The notes: generated by a model from the sequence alone, not told the origin. A stretch of DNA of 64,000 nt from Rotaria sp. Silwood1 (GCA_905250075.1 CAJNOP010000014.1:2267141-2331140); one strand, 5' to 3'; counted from the stretch's first letter, positions 48,840 to 60,766 are shown. Made by a program: numbers and translations.

Positions 48840-50085
48840 TTGAACAGGCTCGATATTTGTATATGCTGAATTCAAATTCAACTACGCCGTTTGCATAATC
48901 TTTTTGAACTACTATTATAACATTTCGATATACTTATTAGTAGGGCTGATAACATTCGATGCAAGCAAAATGAGTAGAATCTACGCGAATAGTACAGTGA
49001 TGCTGCCAAAAAAACACGATCCTGCAGAAGAATTTCAGAATATTCTAGGTCTGAGATATAGGCAAACACACATGAGCATTCATTTTTACTTTATTGTTTC
49101 ATCCTACAGAGCAGAAGAAGTGAATCGGTTAAAACATACCATGGTCATTCGAAAACTCTATCTAGAAGATGACGTGATAGTAGGATAAAGTTGATAACGA
49201 GAACATAAATAATATCTGTAAGTGTTGCTATTGATGTGGCAGCCTTTATCAGATGAAATTCTAATAGTCGTTTAAAGTTATTTTGGCAACATATATATCA
49301 GATTTTGAAGCATGAATGGTTTAAGTCAACATCTCAACCACACGCTATTCGATCGATGCTTGTATTGTTTCATGAATTCTTTTATACAGATACGTCAGTA
49401 ATGCAAATATTAGCTGCCATAATAATCGACTTTGTTTCATTATGCGTCCCAATAGTTATCATTGTTGGTAAAGGATATCAATCAGAGGAAAATTCAAGAG
49501 TTTCGTGAATCAGTGCTAATCTTTCATGTGCAAGAAAGATAAAAGCAATTGAAAGAATACTTCAAATCCAAAATTAGTCAATTTAAATTGGTACGCTTAC
49601 ATCTGACAATGATGAGTTTTATCATGCTCATGAGACAGTGAATTTCTATGAACAGTGCACGCAACGTAAGTTTTATAAAGTGTGAAGAAATAGAAGACAG
49701 TACTGTGTTCATATCATCTCGATAAATATAGAAGCAATCTGTATTCCATAGATCACTGTAACATAGAGTTAAAATATTTTTTTTCGAAATTCATATCAGT
49801 TTTCACAATATATCAGAAGGAAAGTGTAAGTGTCTTCTGCAAACTCTACAATGAAAACTCTGCTTTTTAGAAAATGTCTACAGGAGTAGGTATCTCAGAA
49901 GCAGCAGATATTCTATATATTATGCTCCTCCATGTAAAGTTGCTATTAAAAACACTGGCAGATACTTCAAACATACATCTTCTACTATTTCATCCTGCTG
50001 ATGTTGAGTATCTTAATGGAATAGGGCAAATCTGCAACAGAAACCAAGGTGTGGGCGCCATTATATCTTCTTGATTCAAAGCTTC
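48840..50085. other. Region with only short unassigned frames
   Basis: Frames at 48904-49188 (94 aa), 49305-49508 (67 aa) and 49874-50074 (66 aa) have mixed hydrophobic and polar composition but no recognised domain, and no splice chain between them is convincing. They may be parts of decayed genes next to the F-box/LRR remnant. Confidence 0.4.
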
Positions 50086-50212
50086 ATTGTGAATGTAGTT
50101 GTGGATGAGGTTGAGTGGATGTGGATTAAAGAAACTTTGCACTCATACATCTCCCCACACCCACCCATCCATCCACACTCCACACCTCACCCCCCTCCCC
50201 CACTCCACCCTG
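50086..50212. repeat. Telomere-like foldback element with GTGGATG arm facing CCACACCC/CCATCC arm
   Basis: A G-rich arm (about 50086-50127; GTAGTTGTGGATGAGG, GAGTGGATGTGG) is followed by a C-rich arm (about 50149-50210; CCCCACACCCACCCATCC, CCACACTCCACACCTCACCC). The arms are looser than in the 47478 copy, but the arrangement is the same. Confidence 0.7.
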
Positions 50213-50882
50213 AAGAACGTCACTACGCTTGCGATTCATAACGATGATTTTGTGCATTCACGAGCAAGTTGATGTCGTTGATACTGAACGAGACATATCG
50301 AAACACTTTCGAGGATCAAAGACAAAGGTATTAAACTCGTTTAGACTGTTTCGAGCAAATATCATATCGTACAACACAAATGCCTTGCCTTTTTCTCGAC
50401 ATCTCAATGATTATAATGATTCAAACTAGCTAGTAGATTTATTTAAAATAGAATAAAAAGAATTTGAGGATTCAATATACATGTTAGTATCGAGATATGA
50501 TGAAAAAAGGTTAGTGGAACAAAGCAGCGTTCATGCTAGAATGAAAGCTCATTTGTTGAAGATTTTCTTTCTTTGCATTGGTTTACTTGCTGTTGTAAGG
50601 TTCTAGATCACTATAAGAGAAAGAAAAAATGAGTGATTTAAAAACATAGCATCCATACAGTTCTCTAAGAATTAGTTGTTGGTATCTAGCTAATGATATC
50701 AAATCAACATACCTTTCTGATAGACTAATCTGTTCGTATATTGCTCTATTTCTGATACAGAAGTATTCTACTTTGAGTTCGACTCAAGATCACACCAAGA
50801 TCGAAGGTATTCAACAAATCCTCCATTCAATGAGATGCTCCGTTTAAATGAGAAGCCGAGAATTTACAAGATCTTCAATGCC

Positions 50883-52045
50883 ATAAAACAAACGACCAGT
50901 TCGAATAAAGGTTCAGTTAGAATATTTGGTTTGCTTCGCGTCAGATATTGAAGGTTCATCAGGTTTTCAGTGAGCATGAAATAAACAAACAGTTCTTACG
51001 AAGGTTCTACTCGGAATCTAACCTCGCTTCGCATCACAGATTGAAGATTCGTCAGATGTTCGAGAATTATGAAACAAGCGAACCATTCTTACGAAACTTC
51101 TATTTGAATATTCAGGTCTCTTAATGTTAAAGATCTAACATTCATCAGGTGTTCAGTGTTCATGAAACAAGCGAAAAGTTCGTAACAAGCGTCTATTCGG
51201 AATTAAAACTCGCTTGGTGTTGCAGATGGAAGGTTCATCAGATGCTCATTGATCATGAAACAAACGAACATGTCTTACCAACGTTCTATTTTAATACTTA
51301 GGTGGCTTGGCGTTAGAGATTGAACATTCATCAAATATTCTGTGAGCATGAGACAAACGAACAGTTCGTAACAAACTACTATTCGAAAGTTAACCTCGCT
51401 TCACATCTCAGATTGAAGATTTATCAGATGTTCACTGATCACGAAACAAATGAGTAGTTCCTACGAAGCTTCTATTTGAATATTTAGGTCGCTTCGCGTC
51501 AAAAATTGAACGTTCATCAGATGCCCACTGATCATGAGACAAACGGGCAGTTCTTATCAAGCTTCTATTCGAATATTCAGCTTGCTTCGCATAAGAAATT
51601 GAACGCTTATCAGATGTTCACCGATCATGAAACAAATGAACAGTTCGTACCATACTTCGGTTCCAATATTTAGTTCTCTCCACGTAAGAAATTGAAGGTT
51701 CATCCAACGTTCACCGCTTATGAAAAAAACAAAGAGTTCGTAGGAAGACTCTATTCAAATATTTTCCTCGTTTCGTGTGAGAGATTGACGGCTCATTGGG
51801 TATTCATCGATCGTGAAACCAACGCACAGTTCTTATCAAGCTTCTACTCGAATATTTAGCTCGTTTCTCATCACAGATTGAAGGTTTATCAGATGTTCAC
51901 AGATAATGAAACACACATACAGTTGTAAACAAGCTTCTGTTTGAATATTTTGCTCGCTTCAAGTCAGAAATCGTGGATTCCTCAGACTTTCATCGATCAT
52001 GAAACAAACGAGTAACTCTAAACAAGATTGTATTCAGTTATCGCT
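50883..52045 (+). repeat. Tandem array with exact 93-bp period, about 13 units
   Basis: The anchor ATGAAACAAACGAACAGTTC (degenerate) recurs at 50883, 50976, 51069, 51162, 51255, 51348, 51441, 51534, 51627, 51720, 51813, 51906 and 51999, every step being exactly 93 bp. The units differ by many substitutions yet I find no net indel over 1.1 kb. Alternate units in the first half look more alike (GTTCGTAACAA type versus CTTACGAAGCTTCTATTTG type), suggesting an older 186-bp dimer. In one frame the consensus reads ETNEQFLRSFYSNI then LASRQRLKVHQMFTDH, but many units carry TAG or other stops, so no intact protein exists now. Confidence 0.93.
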
Positions 52046-53737
52046 GTCTGATTTCATCAACGGTGACCCCTGACGATATAAGCTACAGTTGTATGATAGA
52101 TGATTAGTCTCGACAAGGAGTAGATTCATATATTTTTTTCATGCCGTGCTCAACATCTTGCTTTCTTGATATGACTGAAAATCACATCAACAAGAAATAG
52201 TTCAAACTCAAAGGCATCTGTTCTGTTCGAATTTCGTATGATATGAGACTGAATATACGAAATAACTGATACAGTTCATAACCACAAAGCAATTGGATAC
52301 CTGAGCTCGTCGTACTTACGTTCTGATATTTCCTCTTTCTTGAAGGCTAGGGTCTATATGAAAAAGTAATGCGTTGCTTAAGTATTTTATGGAAGACTAT
52401 ATCAAAGTTGTTTCCGCATTGAGAAAGGATAGGGAATCATAAAAATGTGACTCTCAGAATCAACGAAGATTGTTAGTTATTTGAATGCGACAAACAACAA
52501 AGACTCCATATGAATATCGCGCTCTTATCAAAGATTGCCTTCAGCGGCTAGCAGATCAAAATATGACACAACAAGTGAATCCTCCGTATCACGCTGATAT
52601 TCAGATATGTTATTCATCCTGAAAAAAACAGGGAACTAGACAACGAGACTAAGTAGCGTATCATAACTGAATTTAAACTATGCCCTCATTCGAATACCAC
52701 ACACTGAAGAACAAACTTAAATGACCTATAATTTATTCGTAGATCATTAGATAGTTACATAATTTATAATGAATTGTTCCATTATTCAAATTCCATGTTT
52801 ACTTGACATCACTTGTCCGGAACTAGAATTATACTAAGTGATGTGATGAAAAGAGAAATAGTTATAGTAAAATTCTATTCAAGTAATCTATTTAGTTCAC
52901 ACCGTATTTGTAAATCAATCATACATCTAACATTACATGAAAGCTGTATTATTGCGGGGAGGGCACAAAATTGTTTTGCATATATACTTTTCACTCTAAA
53001 AGAAATATTTTTGATGCGCGATATGCTGGGTGGTTGTATGGTTTATGCATAATTTAAAAGAAAGTGTCATTGACATAACCAATTCCCTTTACTTAATGTT
53101 TTGGCACTGTATCGTAATTAAAGTTCACATGGGAAATGAATGAATTATATTACAGTTCTAGTCAAATACTTTGCTTCCTCAGAATAGAATATCTGCAATG
53201 AAGGCTACATTTTGTGATGGTACACCCAGTGACACAATCACATAAAGCGTGTATTCAAGTATTTGACACACAAATTATATGAGCTCATGCCACACAAAAT
53301 GCGAGATAATTATCCAACAACCGGATCGTTCACATGAGCATCCCTTACAAAATATACACTGCGCACGAACTAAAAGCACAACACACGTGACGAGAGCAAC
53401 GATCGCCCAGTAGATAAACGATTTATACCAAGATGCGGTCCAAAAATTCTTTTCATATCCAATCAAAAATAAAAGTTATAATCAGATATGAATGATTCGT
53501 AGAAATGGCAAGATTTATAGCAAACGTTCATTCCGAGATTTGATTCACTTCGAAGGAAGATTTGAGACTAAAAATCTAGCTCAATAATTCGACGAAAGAG
53601 AACATTATAAACAATACCTGAATTCAATTTTTTGGTAACGGTGAACCATCGATATAAAGGATGTAACGTGATGGAAGAGTACATGGCTTATGAGCAATGT
53701 TAACTATCAAGATTCGATTCATCTATGCTGTTCATCG
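52046..53737. other. Intergenic region, nothing supported
   Basis: No domain-bearing frame, RNA gene or repeat was recognised. The 63-aa minus frame at 53275-53466 is hydrophobic and cysteine-rich but begins with TTG and has no supporting context. Confidence 0.45.
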
Positions 53738-53959
53738 TCATCCAATCGATCTAGAGTATATTAATCTATCTATTGTTGTTGAAAATGGACAAATCTGACG
53801 TTTTCCAGCCAACATTGATCTCAGTTCGCGCAAACTGAACTTGGCATCAGTACCATAGAAGTTGTTTCCTAACTGGTGTGGCACTGCCCACACTGTACTA
53901 AATGTGATCACTAAAGTAGTCACGAAAAGAAGACAAAGCAGCTTTGCATTGTGTCCCAT
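53738..53959 (-). CDS. Small secreted protein, candidate amidated-peptide precursor
   Basis: A 73-aa minus-strand frame starts at ATG with an in-frame stop two codons upstream. Residues 1-25 are a strong signal peptide (KLLCLLFVTTLVITFSTVWA) with a likely cut before VPHQL. At 51-54 is AGKR, the classic dibasic cleavage site with a Gly amide donor, so processing could release a 26-residue peptide (26-51) ending in SMLA-amide. A 19-residue tail (QICPFSTTIDRLIYSRSIG) with a lone Cys follows. Length, signal peptide and GKR are what a neuropeptide or peptide-hormone precursor needs. I recognise no known peptide family, and further exons cannot be excluded. It is equally possible that it is just a small secreted protein. 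Confidence 0.45.
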   Translation of the reverse strand: MGHNAKLLCLLFVTTLVITFSTVWAVPHQLGNNFYGTDAKFSLRELRSMLAGKRQICPFSTTIDRLIYSRSIG

Positions 53960-54645
53960 TATCTACCAGTGAAAAGAAATCGTGTATCAGAGAATATGTG
54001 TAGCGGATAGACAGTGAATACGAAATTGAATGATTGTATAGGCACTCTCTTAACTTTAAATATCAACTAAGAGAAAAAAGAAATGAGTTTCCAGAAAATA
54101 TTTCTTTCGTTGTCCTTCTCTTTCTTGATGAAGATCAGTCGACCGTAACTATCGAATCCTTGCATTACAACACGTCTTTGATGTACATCAGATATGAAAA
54201 ATAACCAGCGAGAAAAAAAACGAATCTATTTCTTTACAAACACATTTTTCTATACGTAGAGAGCGACGCACAAATATGTTATTTTTTCGCAAGGTTTTTT
54301 ATTTTTTAAAGTTATACTCAAGTCTACCTGTATTCATGGCAATTATATAATGTTGTGAACCATTTCTACATGATCGAAGCTTCCAATCACATCTGCGCGA
54401 CTGTGTACATCACGCAAAAAAATTACCGTGAAACAACCGATACAGTAGTATATCGATACATAAGAAATAAAAAATAGAAAAATTTTTGTTTTCCTCCTAT
54501 GTGATATTTTGTATGCAGTTGCGTTGATGCTGAAAATATTTGTGAGGTCGATTTTCTTCAGCACTTCTTTGCTTTCTTTTGGTACGCGATCCATCAAATC
54601 AATTTTAATTTTTTATACACGAACGAAGAAGCGAAGGACTGTAGA

Positions 54646-54862
54646 GTGTGGGTGTATGTGTGCATGTGTGAGGTGTAGGTGTGAATGATTTTGGATGTGT
54701 GTGTTGTGGTCATTAAACAAAGGACCGATACCCATACTAACATTTACTATCACATTGGGTGTGGGTGTGTGGTTGTGAGTGCGGTTATGGCTGTGGGCAT
54801 TAGTGTTCTCTTCATCAACATCCACACCCACACACCCACACCCACTCCCACACCCACACCAC
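54646..54862. repeat. Telomere-like foldback element, largest copy
   Basis: G-rich arms at 54646-54712 (GTGTGGGTGTATGTGTG, GAGGTGTAGGTGTG) and 54756-54798 (GGGTGTGGGTGTGTGG, GGCTGTGGGC just after) face a C-rich arm at 54817-54862 (CATCCACACCCACACACCC, ACACCCACTCCCACACCC). It has the same TGTGGG/CCCACA logic as the 47478 and 55492 copies, about 220 bp overall. Confidence 0.78.
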
Positions 54863-55491
54863 TTTTTCAAGCTGTTCTTTTGTTCAATCATTGAATACAC
54901 ACGTTTACGAGGATCACTCATTTTCATAACAAAAGAACAATAGAGGAATCTCAGATTAATAGTACAGATAGAGGATACGTTCATCTATGAAATTAATAAA
55001 AAAAAACATTATGGTCGCTTTTTTTAAATATGTTTCAGTCTTCAACATTTTGTGAAAAAACTTTTCTATCAGCCTTTATGCTATATTGTTATCAGCACAG
55101 ACTTACAGTTCTAATGTCACAAGTATATATATATCTTGTGAAAGAAATAAAATTAGTTGTATTGTTAACACAACCATTAATTGAATATGTTCTACATACG
55201 TTAGTGTTTACTATTGCCCGTCGGCAGATTTCGATTTACGAAAAAGTTCAATTCAAATTAATCCTATAATGATAATGTAACCAGAATTGATTTTATAAAG
55301 TGAAATCTGGCATCTAAACGCTAAAATCCAGAAAAGGAGGAACACAGAGGATTTGCACAGAAAATTTTTCAGAGGATCTGGCATGGAAAAGGAGAAAAAT
55401 TGAAGGAGTTCTACAGGATGTGTAATAATATTTTTCCAGAGGAATAACGCAACTATTTTAAACACTACCAATAACAAACTTTATACCAGAA

Positions 55492-55600
55492 GGATGTGGG
55501 TGAGTGTGTGTGGATGTGCCTGTGCGTGTGGGTGTATTTTAGGAGAAGACTCATACATTTATACACCTACATTCCCCCGGCATCCACACACCCACACCCA
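55492..55600. repeat. Telomere-like foldback element
   Basis: A G-rich arm (55492-55537; GGATGTGGGTGAGTGTGTGTG, GTGCGTGTGGGTGTAT) faces a C-rich arm (55563-55600; ACACCTACATTC then CATCCACACACCCACACCC). The spacer is about 25 bp. The outermost arms pair well (GGATGTGGGTG with the complement of CACCCA and CATCC motifs). Confidence 0.78.
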
Positions 55601-56853
55601 AATAAAGATATCTTATTCTTTGTAAAAATGAGCAAAGTGCAGCGCTTTAAAACAACAACTGGTGTCTTCGATCTATTTTTGAGTTTTCTTTCAAAATAAT
55701 CTCGTCTAAATCTTTCAATCGTTTTCAATCGACGAGCGTCACACATTGACATGAATCATTTCTATTGCTATCAAATCTCATTGAACGACATATTCTTTCA
55801 AAAAATCGACTATATGCTAGTCAAACATGTCCGAATGAAATAATGAGTTTGAGAATTTTTTTCCCCATAATTTATATTTGTTACGGAGATATTATATGAC
55901 TTTTCCTGAGGAACGAACAAGTTTCTCAACCAAGTTTTCAATATTTTTACTTCGGTGCTTCAATTAATCGACCAAATGGTTTATTGAAAAGAATTTCGAA
56001 CCGATCAAATCATTTTTGATCAAAACCACAAATAATAAAAAATGCATTGCTTTCTACAAATCATTTCAATCTCTCGTTTATATCAATTGATTAATGAAAA
56101 AAACTAGTTCTAATACCTTTGCTAGATATAATAATTTCGCATGGATAAAATTCATAGATAGTAAAAATTCATTTCGAATCGGCACGACCATCATTGATAC
56201 TTCATATTATCAATAAATTAGAACCGTTCAAGTGTCACATTCAATAGAAACATTTCACTCTGTTTTGTCTAAAAGAAATATCGTCAAATCACTCTTTAAA
56301 CACTTTTAGTCATTTAGAGGTTTTCATACTATACCTAGTGATCAGTTGTTCAATAGAACCAATTTGTGATCACGAACTGATTGAAGAAAAAGCGATGCTC
56401 GGTGAAAATATATGAATTGAAATTTTTTCATATGAAAATCAAGCAATTCCTAAAGAATTTTTTCTGAACGGAGCTATGAAAAAATTTGCTCGAAAAGAAT
56501 TAATTTGTTATTATGAGTTCGTTTTAATGAATGATTTATTTGACAAAAATAGGACTTTCAAATACGAGTTTCGACTGATGTTATTGTGATAAAAGAGTTT
56601 CGAACAATTTATTATTGACTAAAGGATGTAGGTATCAGATATGGGTCTTCTCTTCATGCGTGATCATTTCCAACCACATATTGAAGTTCATCCACACTCA
56701 AATATCATTTACTCAGCATTATCGAAATGTACAGTAGTTCAACGGTGAAAAACAAACAGAGCAAAAATGATCCATGCTCTTAAGACTATTTGAAGATCGT
56801 ACTAAGAGTAGCGGATATTGTCCAAACTTCTGCATAAGTCAGCATGAAAAAGT

Positions 56854-58909
56854 TTATGTACTGATATATGAATTATTGTAACTCAGTCGAAAAAGCCATT
56901 TGTTGACCATATTATGTCGACCTGCTAGTACAATCTTGTAAAAGTTCGATGGATAGTTCTGTATATCAATCATAGCTGTTTCTTTATCGACTGCTACTGT
57001 TGCCATTAGCTGATAATCATCGGTCGTTCCGTTCTTGAATAAATTAGTAGTCGAAAGCCATATTGTCACGTTGCCAACATGTTCAAACGCTTTCCAACTA
57101 CACTCGATACGATTGTCAAGCAAATTTACCTCAAGTTTAGCTAATGAAATGTTTCCGATCAATGGAACTCCATCGAGCTCTCTGGCCGATTCCAGTGGAA
57201 CAGAAATACTTAGAAATCGTGCCATTGTCGGCAATAGATCGACGATACTGAGTTCAAAATCACGAAAATAATCATTGGTGTCTTTTTTATTGATTACTAT
57301 CCAAGTCGTACGTTCTCGATTGGACTGTTCTCCGTGTTGTTTGCCTGTAATTGGATCTCGACCATGATCAGTTGTAATAATCACTAACCAATCCTCATTA
57401 AATTGCTTCTGTCGATACTCAACCGCTTCCCACATGCGTCCGATCTGATTATCAAGGTTAAGAATGCTTTGGTTGAACTGATCACTGTCACCAAACATAT
57501 GTGCCACATCATCAGTATACTGTAAATAAACCCATGATAGATCAGGTGCAGATGTTCGGATACATGTAACAGTTTCATTAGTTACACGCTCATCGATATG
57601 ATAGATGTAGTAATCTTCCGGATCGTGTGGATAAGTAGTCTGATTTAGTTCATATCCATCGAATTTATAATCGAAAATAACTCCACCGGCTTGTCGCAAT
57701 CCCTCACCAACGAGTTTGATACGATTATCTGTCCAAGTGGAGAATATAGCAATCTTTTTCTGTGCTTCATGTTCTTTCAGCAATCGAAAAATATTCTTAT
57801 AATGGTAGTTAGGATTAATGACCGCGTTATCGAACACATTGTGTTTGTTACCCCATGTACCGGTAATGAGATCCATGTAGCCCGGTGCAGAAATCGTTGG
57901 TGTTTCCGAATATGTGCCAATGATCCCTCCTACATAAGCTCTTTTATATCGTCCCATGTCGATAATTTTTCGAATGTTCGTAAGAGAAACAGCTTCAATG
58001 ACATCTGCCGGAATACCATCGGCGATAACGAACAGCACTTTCTTTGTTGATTGTTTGATGGCGGTGGTATTAGATTGGAACCTAACTGAAAAAAGCAAAT
58101 GGCATTCTTCTTATTTGTTAATGATTCTTCTCAAGAGATATTCTCTTTCTATAATCTATTTTACACACTGTTTGTGAGAATGATGTTATTGAAACGACCC
58201 TATACTTGGCATATCTGCTTCTCCTAATGAATTCTTTCAGATGAAGTATGGCATCCAGCAGTGCTGTTTGTCGAAAAAAACCCAATTCATTGAGCAAAAG
58301 AAATATGTATCGATTAAGCGACCTTTGATAAATATTTTGTATCATTGCAATGCCTACCTGCCGAGCTTGCGTTGCTTGATGTTTGAGTTTTATTCGCTTG
58401 TGACTCTTGAGTATAGGTGGTCGCTTTAATACGAAGAATGATGAAAATTGATATGATAATGGCAGTAATCAAAAAAACCACCAACAATACAAGAATAGCT
58501 ACTTTCATAGCTTTGCTGCACCTTCTCTGAGGATGCTCTTCATTTTTACTGACTTGCTGCATATTTTCTTCACGAAAATTTTGATCAGTGTCGGCTGTGA
58601 CGTGTGCTGCTACGAATAGAGGATTGTTCTCTGTTTTGGCTAACAATCCATATGATGCTGAACCTACAACAAAAAACAAAAATTATTACATCATTCATTT
58701 TTGAAACTTTAGGGTAGGCAAATTTTGTCGCATTAGACATTTTCGAATAACAATAAAACTAGTCAATAAACAAAGAATAGAATCAGTTTATCCCAATGTG
58801 AAAGTCTACAGATGGTCATTTAGACCGATGAATCTACTTAGAATCGAAAAATTTACACCTTACCATCATTATCGCGATTTAAGAGTGCTTGAGCGGGATC
58901 GACAGACAT
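56854..58909 (-). CDS. Membrane-anchored type I phosphodiesterase / nucleotide pyrophosphatase (alkaline phosphatase superfamily)
   Basis: Probable type II membrane protein with an extracellular phosphodiesterase or nucleotide pyrophosphatase domain. Three minus-strand exons join in phase: 58909-58864, 58663-58358 and 58085-56854, giving 527 aa. The N-terminal about 68 residues are cytosolic, a transmembrane helix spans 69-93 (VAILVLLVVFLITAIIISIF), and a Ser/Thr/Asn-rich stalk follows. The catalytic domain (from about 130) keeps the two-metal ligands: D140 (FVIADGIP), nucleophile-region S183 (PTISAPGY, where ENPP proteins have Thr), D309 and H313 (TDDVAHMFG), D357-H358 (TTDHGRD) and H368 (KQHGEQS). 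The wording SAPGYMDLITGTWGNKHNVF is closer to bacterial alkaline-phosphatase-family proteins than to animal ENPP1-7. The catalytic domain is in a single 1232-nt exon, whereas the anchor has its own exons. Codon use is more balanced than in the conserved genes to the left. Transfer from bacteria is a reasonable inference, and catalytic activity is expected. Confidence 0.87.
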
Positions 58910-60766
58910 TGTGATCAATACGAGAAACAGAGATTAAAAGAGACAAGACGCTAATCTACAATTAGAAACTAGGATATAATAATAGCATTGCAATAAATAT
59001 TCATTCTTCGTATTGTGATCACATTCTATCCATCTGTACGAAACATACGATTGAGAGACTTAATGAAAATAAATCAACAGCGTCCAACACTCATATACAT
59101 CGTCACGTGTAATCAATGATATGCTTCGTTGATTTTTCTTTATACTTTCTCGTTCTTACATCACGCTACTCGTTTCGATAGGTTGGTTGTCATTTTCTAC
59201 TTATACCGTGCTTCTACGTCGTGAAGAAAGACTGCATAAAATGAACTCATTCATCTAATCAAACTCGCTATCTTTTACTACAGAATAGATAGACATACTT
59301 CTCAACTGTGATGACTGATATCATTGATAGATGTTAAACAACAATCAACTCCACACACATACACACATCACTCACATACTCTTGTGCTAATGTCTCAAAG
59401 TATTGAATTTAGTTTCCATGAAATTTTGCTGATAGTCATTTCATTTGAATTTCCTAGAAGTAGGAGGTTACCATCTCATGAATGACATGTAGAGATCGGG
59501 TATGGGACTACGCCGATGAACTGTATCCATTGAACACAACAAAACTACATAGCTTCTTTTCATCTCGTAGTATCAGTCACGGCACACTAGACTGATTCCA
59601 AGTATGAATGAACAATGAGAGAGAAGTATTCTTCCGCATCTTGTTTCCTACTCTATTTTATGCACCAATCTAAATAGAATACGTCAACGTGTGACGAAGA
59701 GTTCGAGCATCAAATAGATGTTATTCTGTGTATGTGTCTTCTAGGAAGATACAACTATTGTTTTGCGTTTGTTCAATAGAGATGCGGAGGAAATACGGCT
59801 TGATAAGATGTTTTTTATTTTGTGACTGCTGTATGAAGGTTAATATGTCAGTTTCTCTATTTCAATAAAGAATCGTTTTCATCTCCATATTGCATTCTAC
59901 AATATTCAACATTTTTAGATTAATATATTCGAATGACTCAGACAGAGAAAAAAAGAAACACATAAAAATGCTTAAAATATATCAACCGTCTTCGAGTGCT
60001 AATCGCGGTCCCGATTACCATCCTGTTAGTTACTTTTCCAGCAATCTTATATTCTTTCATATGACTCTTAATCCAAATAAACAAAAAAAAGCACATTGTA
60101 TTTATCTCTTCGAAAACATTCCATCCTTCTTTCATGCAATGACATACCGATGATGTTTTCTTTTTCAGAAGGATGAGTGAAAGAAAAAAGAAAAGAAAAT
60201 GTTTAAAATACTGTAAGAAACGACAACAGAACAATATTGAAGATGTAGCATGATCAAAGGCTACGACACATCCAAAGACATTGAGAAAAATGCTGCGTGA
60301 CAACGATTATTTCTCACACAAGCTGAAATGTTTGGCCGTATATTCGTTACAGATTTCTGTTCGCTGTCACATTCACTTTTTGTAAACATCTCTAGCTTAT
60401 GATTGAGAATCTCGATTAGTACTGAAGAGTATTGAGATTTTTTGTTCATTTAGACCCCTCATTATTTTTTCTCTTCTTTTTTATGATGTTTTTATCATCT
60501 AAGTAATTTATATAATATCATTCATTGATATACAGATAAACGCATCTATCTTTTTATCTATCAACTTACCTAAAAGCACATATATCAATCTGTCTAGCAA
60601 TCCGCTGTCTATTCGTCTATCTGCTTTGTTACCTATCTATTTACCTAGCTAACTATTAATCTCTCTAACTATCTATCTACTTACTTAACTCTTCTACTAT
60701 CTACCTAAGTAGTTAGTTTTAACTATATGTCTAAAAACGTAATTAATTAATTATGTAATTATATGT
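58910..60766. other. Intergenic region with degenerate CTAT/CTAC tetranucleotide tract
   Basis: No gene is supported. A degenerate CTAT/CTAC simple-sequence tract runs from about 60541 to 60720 and ends just before the hAT-like element. Small CA-rich tracts occur at about 59346-59385. Overlapping frames on both strands at 59890-60303 look spurious. Confidence 0.5.

Larger units (their letters stand above)
53960..56853. other. Repeat-rich region with telomere-like foldbacks and short coding-like pieces
   Basis: Two large foldbacks (54646-54862 and 55492-55600) dominate. Minus-strand pieces beginning MSDPRKRVYSMIEQKNSLKK (54921-54862), MDRVPKESKEVLKKIDLTNI (from about 54594) and MCDARRLKTIERFRRDYFER (from about 55746) look protein-like. 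The first and third run directly into a foldback arm. No full gene could be assembled. Confidence 0.4.

Noticed and set aside
53275-53466. 63-aa hydrophobic cysteine-rich minus-strand frame
   Set aside because: It starts only at TTG, has no splice or promoter context and no recognisable domain; too weak to list as a gene.
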